64,000 nt of DNA from Rhodeus uyekii. Its lineage: Eukaryota > Chordata > Actinopteri > Cypriniformes > Acheilognathidae. Position 1 is the stretch's first letter, and each line of letters begins with the position of its first letter. Where the stretch lies: positions 1,538,501 to 1,602,500 of the forward strand of contig JAWRVZ010000050.1 of assembly GCA_037043235.1 (NCBI GenBank), given 5' to 3'. The notes below the pieces were generated by a model. The model did not search any database. It was not told where the DNA came from and worked only from the letters and a program-made list of their open reading frames with translations. A program made the translations under genes and the position numbers. Below, piece after piece: positions 1-56,600 of this stretch.

Positions 1-1575
1 ATACACAGTACAAACATACAGTACACGCATACATACACAGTACAAACATACAGTACACGCATACATACAAACATACAGTACACGCATACATACACAATAC
101 AAACATACAGTACACGCATACATACACGCATACATACATACAGTACACGCATACATACATACAGTACACGCATACATACATACAGTACACGCATACATAC
201 AGTACACGCATACATACAGTACACTCATACATACATACAGTACACGCATACATACATACAGTACACGCATACATACATACAGTACACGCATACATACATA
301 CAGTACACGCATACATACATACAGACAGTACACGCATACATACATACAGACAGTACACGCATGCATACATACAGTACACGCATGCATACATACAGTACAC
401 GCATGCATACATACAGTACACGCATGCATACATACAGTACACGCATGCATACATACAGTACACGCATACATACATACAGTACACGCATACATACAGTACA
501 CGCATACATACAGTACACGCATACATACAGTACACGCATACATACAGTACACGCATACATACAGTACACGCATACATACAGTACACGCATACATACAGTA
601 CACGCATACATACAGTACACGCATACATACAGTACACGCATACATACAGTACACGCATACATACATACAGTACACGCATACATACATACAGTACACGCAT
701 ACATACATACAGTACACGCATACATACATACAGTACACGCATACATACATACAGTACACGCATACATACATACAGTACACGCATACATACATACAGTACA
801 CGCATACATACATACAGTACACGCATGCATACATACAGTACACGCATGCATACATACAGTACACGCATATACAGTACACGCATATACAGTACACGCATAC
901 ATACATACAGTACACGCATACATACATACAGTACACGCATACATACATACAGTACACGCATACATACATACAGTACACGCATACATACATACAGTACACG
1001 CATACATACATACAGTACACGCATACATACATACAGTACACGCATACATACATACAGTACACGCATACATACATACAGTACACGCATACATACATACAGT
1101 ACACGCATACATACATACAGTACACGCATACATACATACAGTACACGCATACATACATACAGTACACGCATACATACATACAGTACACGCATACATACAT
1201 ACAGTACACGCATACATACATACAGTACACGCATACATACATACAGTACACGCATACATACATACAGTACACGCATACATACATACAGTACACGCATACA
1301 TACATACAGTACACGCATACATACAGTACACGCATACATACAGTACACGCATACATACAGTACACGCATACATACATACAGTACACGCATACATACAGTA
1401 CACGCATACATACATACAGTACACGCATACATACATACAGTACACGCATACATACATACAGTACACGCATACATACAGTACACGCATACATACATACAGT
1501 ACACGCATACATACATACAGTACACGCATACATACAGTACACGCATACATACATACAGTACACGCATACATACAA
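1..1575. repeat. Tandem array of CATACATACAGTACACG units
   Basis: A near-continuous array of a 17-bp unit and a 21-bp variant that differ by one CATA tetranucleotide, with minor GCATGC and CATATACAG variants. It reaches the window edge, so its full length is unknown. Long ORFs on both strands (for example repeated HTYSTRI or YACTVCM) are artefacts of the periodicity, not genes. Confidence 0.95.
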
Positions 1576-3566
1576 AAATACATTCTGATGTCGGCTCATT
1601 TGAATTTTGAATGGTACTGAAAAACTAAGTTTATTTAGTCTTAAAAACCCTGCAGTTTAGTTTAGCATGGCTGCTAATGTGGGAACATTTCCCTCTGCGA
1701 TGAACCTTTACATGTTCAGAGAGCACAACATTTGCAGATGAAAAGAGGCTGAAAGCTCCTCTGAAAACCCATTCAAATGAAAGGCCTTTAAATATGAGAC
1801 ACAAGAGGTTTCCTCTGGGAACAGGGACACACACACACTGGAAAAATCCCTTTGTGCAATGAGGAAAATGAAACTCACATGCTTCAAAACTATCAGTCAG
1901 ATGCTTTTCAAACGGCTTTCTACAATCATTCAAATGAAAGATGATTATTTTACTGTACAGCACACGTGTGAGTGAACGTGAAAGTGCTTCTGGCTTTGAC
2001 GGTAAAAAAAAAAGCTTTCACACCACCTCTGCTTTCTGAAAACGAGCAATTTGCATTTCCTGGAGAACAGACGCCACATGCGAGCAAACATGCACAAACC
2101 CTCTTAGAACGCAGTCCAACAACAGGGGAAAGTTACCATATATTTTGACAAAGTAGCTCAACAATCTATTTGCTGATTCAGATTAATGTTGAGATATGAG
2201 ATCCATCCTGCAACGAGAAGTAAAACTGTGCTGAAGATCTTAAGACTATAAAGTACTGAAGTAGACACTGGTTGAAAGCTTCAGACTTATTTCATGTCCC
2301 TCTCATCAGTGTTTCCCTTGGACAAGCTTTAGGCAGTTGTTATACAAAGTTTGAGTGTGTGTGTGTGAAACGAGTGACGCGTCCTCAGGCAGGAAAGTCT
2401 GGCACAGCTGCTAATGACCCGTGCAACCACACGGAGAAACCATGCCTCTGCTCCCGCGGTGCAACCTCTCGCTGCACGGCCTACTCATCCTGGAGTTTCT
2501 TTCAGTTTCAAAGCCAATGTGTGTAAAGTAGCTTTTTATTTGACCACTTTCATGTGTGTAATAAAATCTCTAGAGATTAGAGACCATACGGTTGCCCCAA
2601 AACATGGAAACACATGCAAGAAATGCAATATTTTTACCTGTATTAATGCCCATCTCCCTCTGTAATAGAAGCATGCGGATGCTTTTTGTGTTAATAAACT
2701 ACTTTAGTGGGTTTACTACAAGTAATGGTTGTAAAATTATAGATTTATAACAAGAAACTTGTGCAAGTTGTATGTTGAAGCAACCTTTAGTAAGATCATT
2801 TAAAATTAATTTGTTTTAAATTAATAAATTATCTTAGTTATAAATCATGGTAATTTATCAGAATTGAACCATTTTTGCTTGCAGTGAAATATTTGACTGG
2901 AAGGGTAAAGTGGTTCATTTCCTCAGTTCTAGCATCGGCGCTTTGAATTAGACACGAAGATAGCGTGTAATATTACATTTATTTGAAAGAGTGAATTATA
3001 GCTATTATTTGAATCGTTGAGAGATTTTTACCTGTCTGTTCAGTGTCTCTCCATTAACAACGGAGCTGTGAGTTTAATTACTTAAAGAAAAAAAGCATTG
3101 AGCATTGAGAAATTTGAGAAAAAACAAAGCATTGAGCATCACTGTTTCTGTGAGAGCAACCAAATACAACCGTGTTTTAATATTGGACGCCGATATAACT
3201 TATGCATTATAACACACCTTCCAGCCAATCAGAGTCGAGTATTCAGAGACGAATTACTGTTTGAGACACAGGAAAGCTAAGACAGGGAAATTATAACACT
3301 ATACTTTGAATAAAAGTGTCTGTTAAATGAATTATGCAAAGCGACTTACAGAAGTAGAATAATGCTGTGTTCCTCAATTTGTATCAAATTACAAATAACT
3401 AGTTACAGTATATACCTCTGTGATTGTGTTTCTAACACAGTGAGCTTTATCTCTTCTGACTGCCGTTATCTGTCTTTTTTTATTCTTTTGGAAAGTTGTC
3501 AAAAGACTACTAGGGAGTTTTTCTTTTGCTATTTGAGCGAATGGGAACAAAAGACATATTTATCAT
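1576..3566. other. 3' flank without recognised gene
   Basis: AT-rich unique sequence. On the minus strand 1631-1963 is open for 110 codons and has a faint C2H2-like spacing (LSEHVKVH) but no usable zinc-finger array. Nothing else is recognised. Confidence 0.5.
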
Positions 3567-3568
3567 TA

Positions 3569-3982
3569 CAGTAATATCTCGGTTTACGAGCGACTTGGTA
3601 TACGAGGAAATCGAGCGTGGAGGGTCAAAATCGGTGTACGAGAACATTTTTCCCTCACCCACGTGCATTTTTGTGTGGAAAAGTCCTAACGCTCAGCATC
3701 GTCGCACACATTTTTACTGGAAATATCCTAAACACAGCCTCTCATAACACAGTCTTATTAGTCAGGATTATTAATTAGTATTTAATTGAGATCTTAATGG
3801 TTATAATTTTAACTGCAATTAATATGGTAAAAAAATATTTAAAATGGACATTTGTGGTCGTGTGGAACGAATAGATTGATTTTTAGTGAATTCTTATGGG
3901 GAAATTTGTTTTGGTGTACGAGCATTTTGATTTACGAGCTCGCTCTTTGAACGAATTAAACTCGTAAACCGAGGTATTACTG
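3569..3982. mobile_element. Tigger-like MITE, TIR CAGTAATAYCTCGGTTTACGAG
   Basis: A 414-bp element with inverted termini CAGTAATATCTCGGTTTACG and, at the right, the complement of CAGTAATACCTCGGTTTACG. It is flanked by TA at 3567-3568 and 3983-3984. No coding capacity. Related copies are at 18345-18590 (partial) and 48618-49594. Confidence 0.85.
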
Positions 3983-3984
3983 TA

Positions 3985-5950
3985 CATACTACATATCATG
4001 TAACCTCTCATTCACCGCTGTAGAAGAAGTTCACCCGACTATGACGACTTCCTGGAAATGTGAAAAGGGTTAATCAAATGAAACTGTTGGGTGCTGCTCC
4101 TTTAAGAGCGATCATTCTGTCGTCATGGGTGATCAAAAACGAAAAAACTGAAGAAAATAAAGCAATGTTAAAAATGTTCTCATGTTAAAACCTCGCTGAA
4201 CTTTTAAAACAATAACAGTTCAAAAATACAATTTAAACTTTAAATTTCCAGCGTGGTGAGTCATTTTTATGTTAAGTGAATTGATAGTTTCTGAGGTGTG
4301 ATGCTGTGTGTAGATCCCCATTTCCGATTAGCGCCTAAACGTCTAATGTTATACGCTTGTTTTATGTTTGTGTAGATATTTTCTGTTTTACGTTGCTTGT
4401 TTAAATGTTCATGCAATATATGTTACGTTTAGTTGATAAAGTTTAATACGCATTTGTGACGCAGAGAATGCTAGATATGAGACTATGCTAACTGCTAATA
4501 ATTTTTTTTTTTACAATTTAGTATTATAGGGAAACGTATTATATTTTGATTCAACCATAAAATGTATTTGGTGATGTAAATAATACCGAGTAGTAATTGA
4601 TCTTTGTTTTTTTTTACAGTTTGACCACACATACACACACAACACAAATTTAACAAAATGTGTACATTGAGTTCTGCACGAGAGGAATAAAGGACAAGAT
4701 CAAAATCCAACTTCATGTTATCATTTCATGGGTAACACTAAAATTACCTGATCTTTGCCACTGATGTCACCAAACAGGTTACGAAAAATGCTCCGGATCC
4801 ACACCTGGACAACATGTAAAACATTACAACAGCAAATTGAACTTCATGTGACACGTGATTTAACACAAGTTGAGCCTGATGGGTTTAGTACTGCCTGACT
4901 GGAATACATATGTTCACTTTGGATTCCATTGATCCACCATTGCCATCCCAGAGAGAGAAACACAGGATCTACACTTCATTTAAAACTTTAATCTTTACAC
5001 ATTTGTTTTTATTGTACAATCAAACCATCAATCATACGTAAAATTCTTCATATTGTACAACTCTAGCACTAGTATAAATTAAAAAAATGAGATCAATATA
5101 ACAATTTGTTTTCTCCATTGATTAACAGAGGAACATCAAGGGTTAATGAGGACACAGAGGCCCCGCCCACACCCATCACATCAATTAGCGGGAAGGTGTT
5201 AACGCCGAAACAAAGCAAAGACTTCATCAAATCTGTAAAAAAGACAACACTTCGGCCTGGTTTTGGAAGAAATGACATGCTAATATGCAATTCAGAACTA
5301 AATTTGAGGAAAACGGATGAAGTAGTGCAACTGGTAGGTTAGAATATGCAGTTTGACAGAGAAAACGGACACGGTAATGTCAACAAACACGTCTTTAAAC
5401 CGCGCACAACTGTGCCGTGTATTGCCAAGAAAACCAACCAACCAGAGCTTCATTCCTAACAGTCGCAACTCCTCATCGCTTTTTCATCTCCAAAAACATT
5501 TCAAGTGGCCCGTATTTACTTGAAACTGCCAAGAAATGTTTGGGTCATATTCCATCCCAAAATTAGAATAATTTTTTAGGCTGCTTTTTGGACCATTAAT
5601 GCCTTGCACATTTTGCCATCGCTCTCATGACGATTTCACACACAGTTTACACTCAAATCAATTAAGTTTCAGTAATACAAGATTTTCTTACGTGGGATGA
5701 GAATCTGTGGGTAACATGCTGTTATGGAAAATGCCAAAATGCAAACTCTTAATGGTCTGAAAAAAAAGTTGCATTGTTTTAATGCAAAAAAACTTTTTTT
5801 ATTAAAATGTTTGGATGAAATATATGAAAGTTTGTTTCCACTACAGAATAAAAAAATAAAGCCAATTGCAAAAATCTTGCAAATTTAAGTTTACAACTCG
5901 AAATTTACTTTTTTCCCTCCGAATTAGAATTAACTAACAATAAAGAAAAA
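3985..5950. other. Intergenic sequence, nothing recognised
   Basis: AT-rich DNA downstream of CLCN3. Overlapping short ORFs at 5093-5342 on both strands lack recognisable domains. Minus-strand AATAAA occurrences here could be distal poly(A) sites. Confidence 0.4.
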
Positions 5951-5954
5951 AAAT

Positions 5955-6572
5955 CAGAACTTGAGATAAACACAATTGCAAGAGAAAAAAAAATATGAAT
6001 GAGATATAAACCAACAATTTCAACAACAACAAAAAAAAAAAATCTGAAATTGTGAATATAAACACAATTGCGAGGGGGAAAAAAAATCTGAAAGAAATAT
6101 AAACTCAGAATTGCAAGAAAAAAAGTCACAATTTGAGAAAACTCACAATTGCGAGAATTTTTTTTAGAAATTGTGAATATAAACAATTGCGAGGGGAAAA
6201 AAAATCAGAAAGAAATATAAATTCACAATTGCGAGAAAAAAAGTCACAATTTGAGAAAACTCACAATTGCGAGAAAAAAAGTCACAATTTGAGAAACTCA
6301 CAATTGCGGAAAAAAAAAGGTCAGAATTTGAGAAACTCACAATTGCGAGAAAAAAGGTCAGAATTTGAGAAACTCACAATTGCGAGAAAAAAAGTCAATT
6401 TGATTTTTCTCACAATTGCGAGAAAAAAGTCAATTTGATTTTTCTCACAATTGCGAGAAAAAAGTCAATTTGATTTCTCACAATTGCGAGCAAAAAGTCC
6501 GAAATTTTTGAAACTCACAATTGCGAGAAAAAAAGTCAGGATTTGAGAAACTCACAATTGCGAGAAAAAAGT
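5955..6572. repeat. Minisatellite, about 36-bp unit (CACAATTGCGAG-AAAAAAGTC)
   Basis: About 15 to 17 degenerate copies built from CTCACAATTGCGAGAAAA, then AAGTCAGAATTTGAGAAA. Copies become more regular towards 6570, and a shorter variant (GTCAATTTGATTTTTCTCAC) appears at 6390-6480. Confidence 0.85.
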
Positions 6573-6879
6573 CTGCGTCAAAAAAGACCCAATTATCTTT
6601 TTTGTAATTTTTTTATTCAGTGGCAGAAACAAACGCATTTAGTGGCAATTTCTCTGTGAGATTGATCCTTTAGCCTCTTTGATACAATTTGTGATGCGAT
6701 GGTTTAATTTCAGGGCCTTCAAACATTTGATTAGTTAGGAAAGGATGACCAGCAGTAGAGACGGATAAATCACATGAAATGAATCATGAACATACAGAGA
6801 ACGGTGATTTTTAACTGCACTAGAGCCAACATTTACCGATTTGAACATTTACGCTTGTTTGCAAACTTAAAAACAGTTG

Positions 6880-7707
6880 GTCAAGTCACATTTTTTATTA
6901 TTTTCAAACTATTAGAGTCGCGAAGTACATTTAAATATAGTAGCCAGTATAGCAGCTGTAAAAGAAAAGTGTTTGTTTTTCATTCCCAGTAACCAAAAGC
7001 ACAGAACTTCATAAAGCACGGGCACTCGAGACCTCGGCTGGCTCGTGAACTACAATCCCATTGCACTTTAGACTGGCCGTCGTAGTGTTGAAGCTGAAGA
7101 CGAGGAACGAAGACAAGATTCTCCGGCAACGTCCTCTTCCAAGGTAGCAGAAAACCCACGTTAGTATTTTTGATCATCTTGCAGTGTCAAACACTTGATC
7201 CTCAAGGATCGCTCATAGAAACCGCTTGCACGGGTGTCGCATCCACACGAACATCTCTTCGGCTTCACAGCATCGGATCCCGATTGGAATGTAGGTGTGC
7301 GTTCGACTCTCCGGATCTCACTCTCCGTCTCTTTCCCGGATCTCTCACACACACACACACACACACACACACTACAAGTAAACAATGTTGGGCGTTTGGT
7401 AGGGCGGATAAAGGTCCCTCCTCGCATTTGGAGCGGTTCATCTTGACCTTTGACCTCAGGACAGATTTTCTCAGGTAGGACGACCCATTGGCGGGAGTGA
7501 CGGTGGGTGTCTTTGCATGCGCGTGTGAGAGAGTTAGTGTTAGCGGTTGAAGTTCCTCCACTTGGGGCATCCAAAACTCAAGTTTTTCCAGCAGCCAGGC
7601 TCTTTCTCGAAAGCCTCGTTGTGCAAGTATCCAGTGGTTGTGACCAGGGTGGGGTCCCATCTGGCAGAGTGTTTTTACTGGGGTAGGGGGGGTTTAGGGG
7701 CGTGTGG
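6880..7707 (-). other. clcn3: Probable CLCN3 3' UTR
   Basis: Sequence following the B-form stop on the minus strand. It includes a (CA)n run at 7347-7372 and no open reading frame of coding character. The end is uncertain; the first canonical AATAAA (minus strand) after the stop is at 6894-6899, with later candidates at 6612-6617 and near 5009. Confidence 0.35.
6894..6899 (-). promoter_or_regulatory. Candidate poly(A) signal for CLCN3
   Basis: AATAAA on the minus strand, about 810 nt after the ClC-3B stop. It is the first such hexamer downstream, but there is no transcript evidence and 3' UTRs of this gene can be longer. Confidence 0.3.
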
Positions 7708-51647
<43,940 letters not shown>

Positions 51648-51663
51648 TTAGCAACACAACACC

Positions 51664-52370
51664 CTGAGAACACGCACACACAGTCAGCTGACGTGATTCA
51701 GCAAACGCAGGACAAGAAGCGACACGCAAAAATAACATGCAGGAATACGTGATGAATTATTGTTTTATTTTATTTTTTAAAATGTACATTTTAACTTTTT
51801 GTCTTTTATTTCGACCATTTAAACAACATTTAAATATATATATATAATGTATTACTTTACAATTTAAAACATGATTTGTTTATTTTAATGAATATTTATG
51901 AATAATATTCATACATTAATATTACACACTATTTAAACATGAATAAAACGTCTATAAAGCAGTTTATTAATTTACATTTTCATGTTTCAATAACTATTAA
52001 ATTATTCCTTCATTTTAAGGATCATTCCTAGTCATTATTATTATTAAATAAAAAACATTACCATTTGTAATGCATAGTTTTGAGGAACATTAATAATAAA
52101 TATATATTATTAAATGAATGCCATGCCAGTTGTTATAATTATTATTATGAATAATAATAAATGCTAGTTTCATTAACAATAAATATTATAAATTAATTAA
52201 TGCCATCCAGCTTTCATTATTATTTTAAAAAATAAAAATAAAAGCCATGCATTTCACTATTAATATTAATACATAAACAAACATCCTATAATAAACACTG
52301 AAGGCTGTTGAAACCAGCACTGCCTCCTTCAGGCTGAGCGGAGCAACCAGTGCAGAGACACAACACACAC
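51664..52370 (-). other. Upstream of CLCN3 exon 1a, AT-rich
   Basis: AT-rich sequence with many TTATTATTAAAT-type runs. Expected to be intron between a non-coding first exon and exon 1a; no such exon seen. Confidence 0.5.
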
Positions 52371-52764
52371 ACTGTTTGTGTGAGTGTGAGAGTGTGTGAC
52401 TGTTTGTGTGAGTGTGTGTGACTGTTTGTGTGAGTGTGAGAGTGTGTGACTGTTTGTGTGAGTGTGAGAGTGTGTGACTGTTTGTGTGAGTGTGAGTGTG
52501 TGTGACTGTTTGTGTGAGTGTGAGTGTGTGTGACTGTTTGTGTGAGTGTGAGAGTGTGTGACTGTTTGTGTGAGTGTGAGTGTGTGTGACTGTTTGTGTG
52601 AGTGTGAGTGTGTGTGACTGTTTGTGTGAGTGTGAGTGTGTGTGACTGTTTGTGTGAGTGTGAGTGTGTGTGACTGTTTGTGTGAGTGTGAGAGTGTGTG
52701 ACTGTTTGTGTGAGTGTGAGTGACTGTTTGTGTGAGTGTGAGTGTGTGTGACTGTTTGTGTGAG
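52370..52764. repeat. Minisatellite GTGTGACTGTTTGTGTGAGTGTGA
   Basis: About 14 copies of a 24-28-bp unit. It is interrupted at 52764 by the large hAT-like element and resumes as a short GTGTGAGT/GT repeat at 57288-57390. Confidence 0.92.
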
Positions 52765-54224
52765 CAGGGTTGGGTAGGTTACTTTTAAAATGTATTTCAC
52801 TACAGATTACAAAATACATGCTTTAAAAAGAAATTTGTAACATATTTCGTAACATTACTCAAGTTTAGTAACGTAATCTAAATACTTTGAAATACTTAAC
52901 ACAAAAGACCATATTAACTTGATGTCCTATATTAAGTTTACAACCTGTAAATAAAAATTAACTCGACCCATCATAGGATTTGGTTTTCTGCTACATTTTA
53001 TTTTTAACATCAGTTTTCCACAGCACTTCTAAAACAATGAGGGCAATCTTTGTGCAATCAAAATGCTTAAATGTACCAAAATGTATCAAAATAAATTAAA
53101 TATTAATTAGCTGCAATAAAACCAACAAGTGTCATTTTAATGCAACAAGAAAATAGTCAAAGTGCTTATAATTCATAACATTTTTCAAGTTTCAGTAAAC
53201 AGGACCTTGAATTTGTAGTAGACATAAAAACACTACAAAGAAATTAAAGCATTACATTCAATGAAATGTTTACTCTCCAACTTGAAAAAGTGGTACTCTC
53301 GTCTGTGTGCCACTGCCTTGATTTCTCCATTATTGCGTTTAATTTGTTGATGTTTATTGACGTCATGTGTCGCAAAGCACATAGTGATGCGCCTTGAATT
53401 GCAATTGCACATTTACAATAAATGTTTTAATTAATTTACATTTAATTTAAACATTTAATTTCAGTTTACTCTGTTGTAGTTCAACTATAAAACAAACAAA
53501 ATTGTCAAATTAGAAATCACAATCTGTGTCGAAGGTATCTCTCCGTCTCTCTCTCTCCCCGGACGGTACGGCGTGCCAAATCAAATGTTACCGGGTTACT
53601 TTGCGGGTCAAACTTAGTCAGGATGCGTTTCGCAAATCAAATCTGGACGCAATGAAGTTCAATGGAATTCATTACTATTGTTATCTAGTGCTTTTAGGAA
53701 ACACACCCCAGATCTATCAAATTCGTGAATAATGAATTGACAATATTTTTGTAAACAAAACAAATGATTCATTTTAAAAGATGAAAAAAACTATTTGTTC
53801 ACAATTCGGATAATGAACTCGCACAAAGGCGCCATTTCCTGAACATTTGTAATGAATTATTAAGATTTAAAGTTTGTCTGTTAAGTACACAAAGCCATTG
53901 GCTTTATAAAACATTATTTAACGCATGATTAATTGGATGTCTGTCAGGGTTCTGCCACATTCGGTCTAGTCATTTCTTGGTTTTGTGGCAGAGCTCTGAC
54001 ACTACCGTTACGTCTCTAGTTGTGTGTGTGTGCGCGACTTTGAGTGTTCGAGTCGCGTGCGCGCGTGTCTATTTGACGTCTTTTGTGCAAGTCCGATACT
54101 TTGGTCTGGTTCAGTTTTGGATCGGGATTCGGGCATTCAAAACTCGTGTGTTTGTCCTTGTCGTGAGCGTGTGAGAACAGGTGATTACTCTTTCTTGCGA
54201 ACTCTATTTTGTGTTTTAGTGGAA

Positions 54225-54740
54225 TTTATATGCATTTGTAGGCCTGTTTTAATGGAATTTATATAAATTTGGACGGGTTTGTCATCAAAAACAAGCCCAA
54301 TTTTTATCGACCAGCCCGATGCATTTTTTTCTGGTCGGACGCGACCAGAAGGAGCCGAACTGGGCGGGAACCCGTCCAATATGGCAACACTGCTGGTGAA
54401 CAGTGTTGCCAGATTGGACTGACGATTTCCAGCCCAACTTGAGCAAAAAACCCGCCCATATCCAAAAATTCCCGCCCAAGAGGGGGGGGGGGGGTGTTTT
54501 AGTGGAATTTATATGCATTTGTAGGCTTGTTTTAATAGAATTTATATGCATTTATATGCATTTGTAGGCTTGTTTTAATGGAATTTATATGCATTTTTAT
54601 AGGAAATTTGGGCGGGTTTGTCATCAAAAACAAACCCAATATTTATCGACCAGCCCAATAAATTTTTTTCCGGTCGGACGCGACCAAAAGGAGCCCAACT
54701 GGGCGGGAACCCGTCCAATATGGCAACACTGCTGGTGAAG
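54225..54740. repeat. Duplicated module GGAATTTATATGCATTTGTAGG...CCGTCCAATATGGCAACACTG
   Basis: Two direct copies (about 54218-54398 and 54495-54735) share GGGTTTGTCATCAAAAACAA, then TTTATCGACCAGCCC and GGAACCCGTCCAATATGGCA. A 17-base C/G run (54482-54494 region) lies between them. Confidence 0.8.
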
Positions 54741-55020
54741 TAAATGTAATGCAGCAAAGCTGACAACCATAAAATGCAAGTAGTTTTATGTTCACGCCCC
54801 CTTTATTACGGGTTTTAAAGTTTTTGTCTTCGATGCATGTTTTTATGTAACAATGTTCATATGTTCTTTAATTAATAATACAAATACACATTTTAAGAAA
54901 CCAATGTGGCCCGCGAGATAAATACTTTGCCCACCCAGTGTTCATGAAATGGTATGGTTTTTATTCAGAAAAATTAATTTCTCCAGTCTTTGGTTAAAGG
55001 GGAATTTTTTTTTTTTTTTT

Positions 55021-55079
55021 TTACTATTTCGCCAGCTTTAGAGAACATTCTCTCGCAGGGAACAGATGATGCAGGAGTT
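55021..55079 (-). pseudogene. hAT transposase C-terminal fragment
   Basis: The minus strand reads TPASSVPCERMFSKAGEIVK, the conserved start of the hAT dimerisation (hATC) region with its SSxPxERxFSxAG signature. It is bounded by a stop and a poly-T/A run, so it is a short relic without catalytic residues. Confidence 0.75.
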
Positions 55080-55653
55080 CACAAAAACAGATTAGAAAGC
55101 TAATATAAATGAGGATTTATTGCTTTGAATATACAACACTGAAATAAACTCAATCCACTCTCCTCAACAATAACGCCAATGCAAACACCGTCTACTACAA
55201 CCCATGGTTTGGTTTCACTTTTATAAGAAATACAGCCGGCAGGTTTCAAACCCGTCAACACTGATCGGGCTGTCAGAGCAGTCAGGTGGTTCACTGCCGG
55301 AGTGAAGCAGTGTGTTTGCTTCACACGTCATTTTCACGTGACTAGTGACGTAATGATTCAAGCTCCGAAGCAGTGGTTCATTGCCAGGACCGTTCGAGTT
55401 TGAAGCTTCGGAGCGTCGGTGTCGGACGTGACATCACTACATGTCTGCCGTTATTGTCGCGTCGTTGTCGTCATTTTGGTATGTGTATATGCCGGTTTCA
55501 AGTCAAGTCTTGTTCAAGTTCAGACAAGTCATGTTTTCCCCCCACTAGGGGAGGTTTATGTTTGAGTTTGTTTGTTTGTTTTGGTTCAATAAAGCCCTGT
55601 CCTTCGGCATTTGAGTCCTCGCTCCTTCCCCAAACCTGACAATGTCAATTCTA

Positions 55654-55917
55654 TGTTGTATAAGACCAAATTCTTATATATATTAAACGTAGGCTAATGA
55701 TAACCATACAAAGCTCAACGTATGAGTAAATGGGAAAATAAGGAATAAATAAAATAATTTTCAAAGACCAAGAACAATTTACCTCAAGATGCTTTTTCAG
55801 ATTAGATGTTAAAGCCCATATAAATTTTGTTGCAGGTAGACATAGTTTGCATTGCACTGCAATGTTACGTCCTTTTTCTTTTTTATAAGTAAAATTGTCT
55901 TTGAATTTCAACGAATT
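55654..55917 (-). pseudogene. hAT transposase BED zinc-finger exon relic
   Basis: An open frame with NFTYKKEKGRNIAVQCKLCL, then TSNLKKHLE, followed at once by GTAAAT, a good donor. CxxC plus LKKHLE is the BED finger of teleost hAT transposases. No matching catalytic core is found, and no clear start codon is in frame upstream. Confidence 0.65.
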
Positions 55918-56389
55918 TACGCGCTGTTTTCCCGTCCATTTTGTATGCGATTGCAGGTCTACACTCTGAAGCAGAACAGACTGCGCGCGCTTTTTTTTTA
56001 AAGAGACAGAGTCGGAGAATAATCCGACAGTTTACATTAATAAATAAATGACACTAAAATTCAAAGTAATTGTAGCACTAGGCTCACTTATTTTCAATAT
56101 ACAGGCCAATAGGTTCGGCTATGGAGGCGTAATAAAGCTACACTGTTGCAATAAACAAATTTGTATTTAATTAACCAAAACAGATTATTAAATGAAAAAT
56201 AAACAGAAAGGGGGAAATAAAGAATTCTCACAATTACATTAAATAAATTGGACCTCGTTAGACTGATTGGTCGGGTGCACCCTTTAAACTAAGATAGTTT
56301 CCTAAAATGAAAAACACAAATCTTACAATGATTAACAAATGTACAGATTCACAGTTCAGAACAGTAGCAAAGAAACAACAGTTCAGAAG

Positions 56390-56600
56390 AAAAGAGTGTA
56401 AAACTCAGTTTGGCAACTCAGTTTGAAAAGTTCAGTTCAAAAATCAAACTAAATAGATTCAGGTTCAAAGAATCGACTCAAAAGATCCGGTTCAAAAGAT
56501 TCAGTGTTCAAATGTTCGATTCACATATTCAGTTCAAAAGAATCGACTCAAAAGATTCGGATCAAAGATTCACATCCACGGACACAATCCAGTTCGGGAG
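56390..56600. repeat. Degenerate tandem repeat GTTCAAAAGATTCAG/AATCGACTCAAAAGATTC
   Basis: About 8 to 10 short imperfect copies of a 15-25-bp unit inside the hAT-like element. Confidence 0.75.

Larger units (their letters stand above)
53942..55641 (+). mobile_element. LTR-like element (TGTCAGG...CCTGACA) with 5-bp TSD
   Basis: Begins TGTCAGGGTTC, ends AAACCTGACA, and is flanked by ATGTC at 53937-53941 and 55642-55646. AATAAA at 55588-55593 is placed as an LTR poly(A) signal. No gag/pol coding is visible. It is probably a solo LTR interrupted by other repeats, including a duplicated module (54225-54400 and 54495-54740) and a hAT fragment. Confidence 0.6.

Noticed and set aside
225..1620. Cys/Tyr and His/Thr repeat ORFs on both strands
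   Set aside because: Products of the CATACATACAGTACACG tandem array; both strands are open at once and no gene-like boundary exists.
52225..52819. THTHTNSHTHSHSHKQ ORFs
   Set aside because: Artefact of the GT-rich minisatellite.
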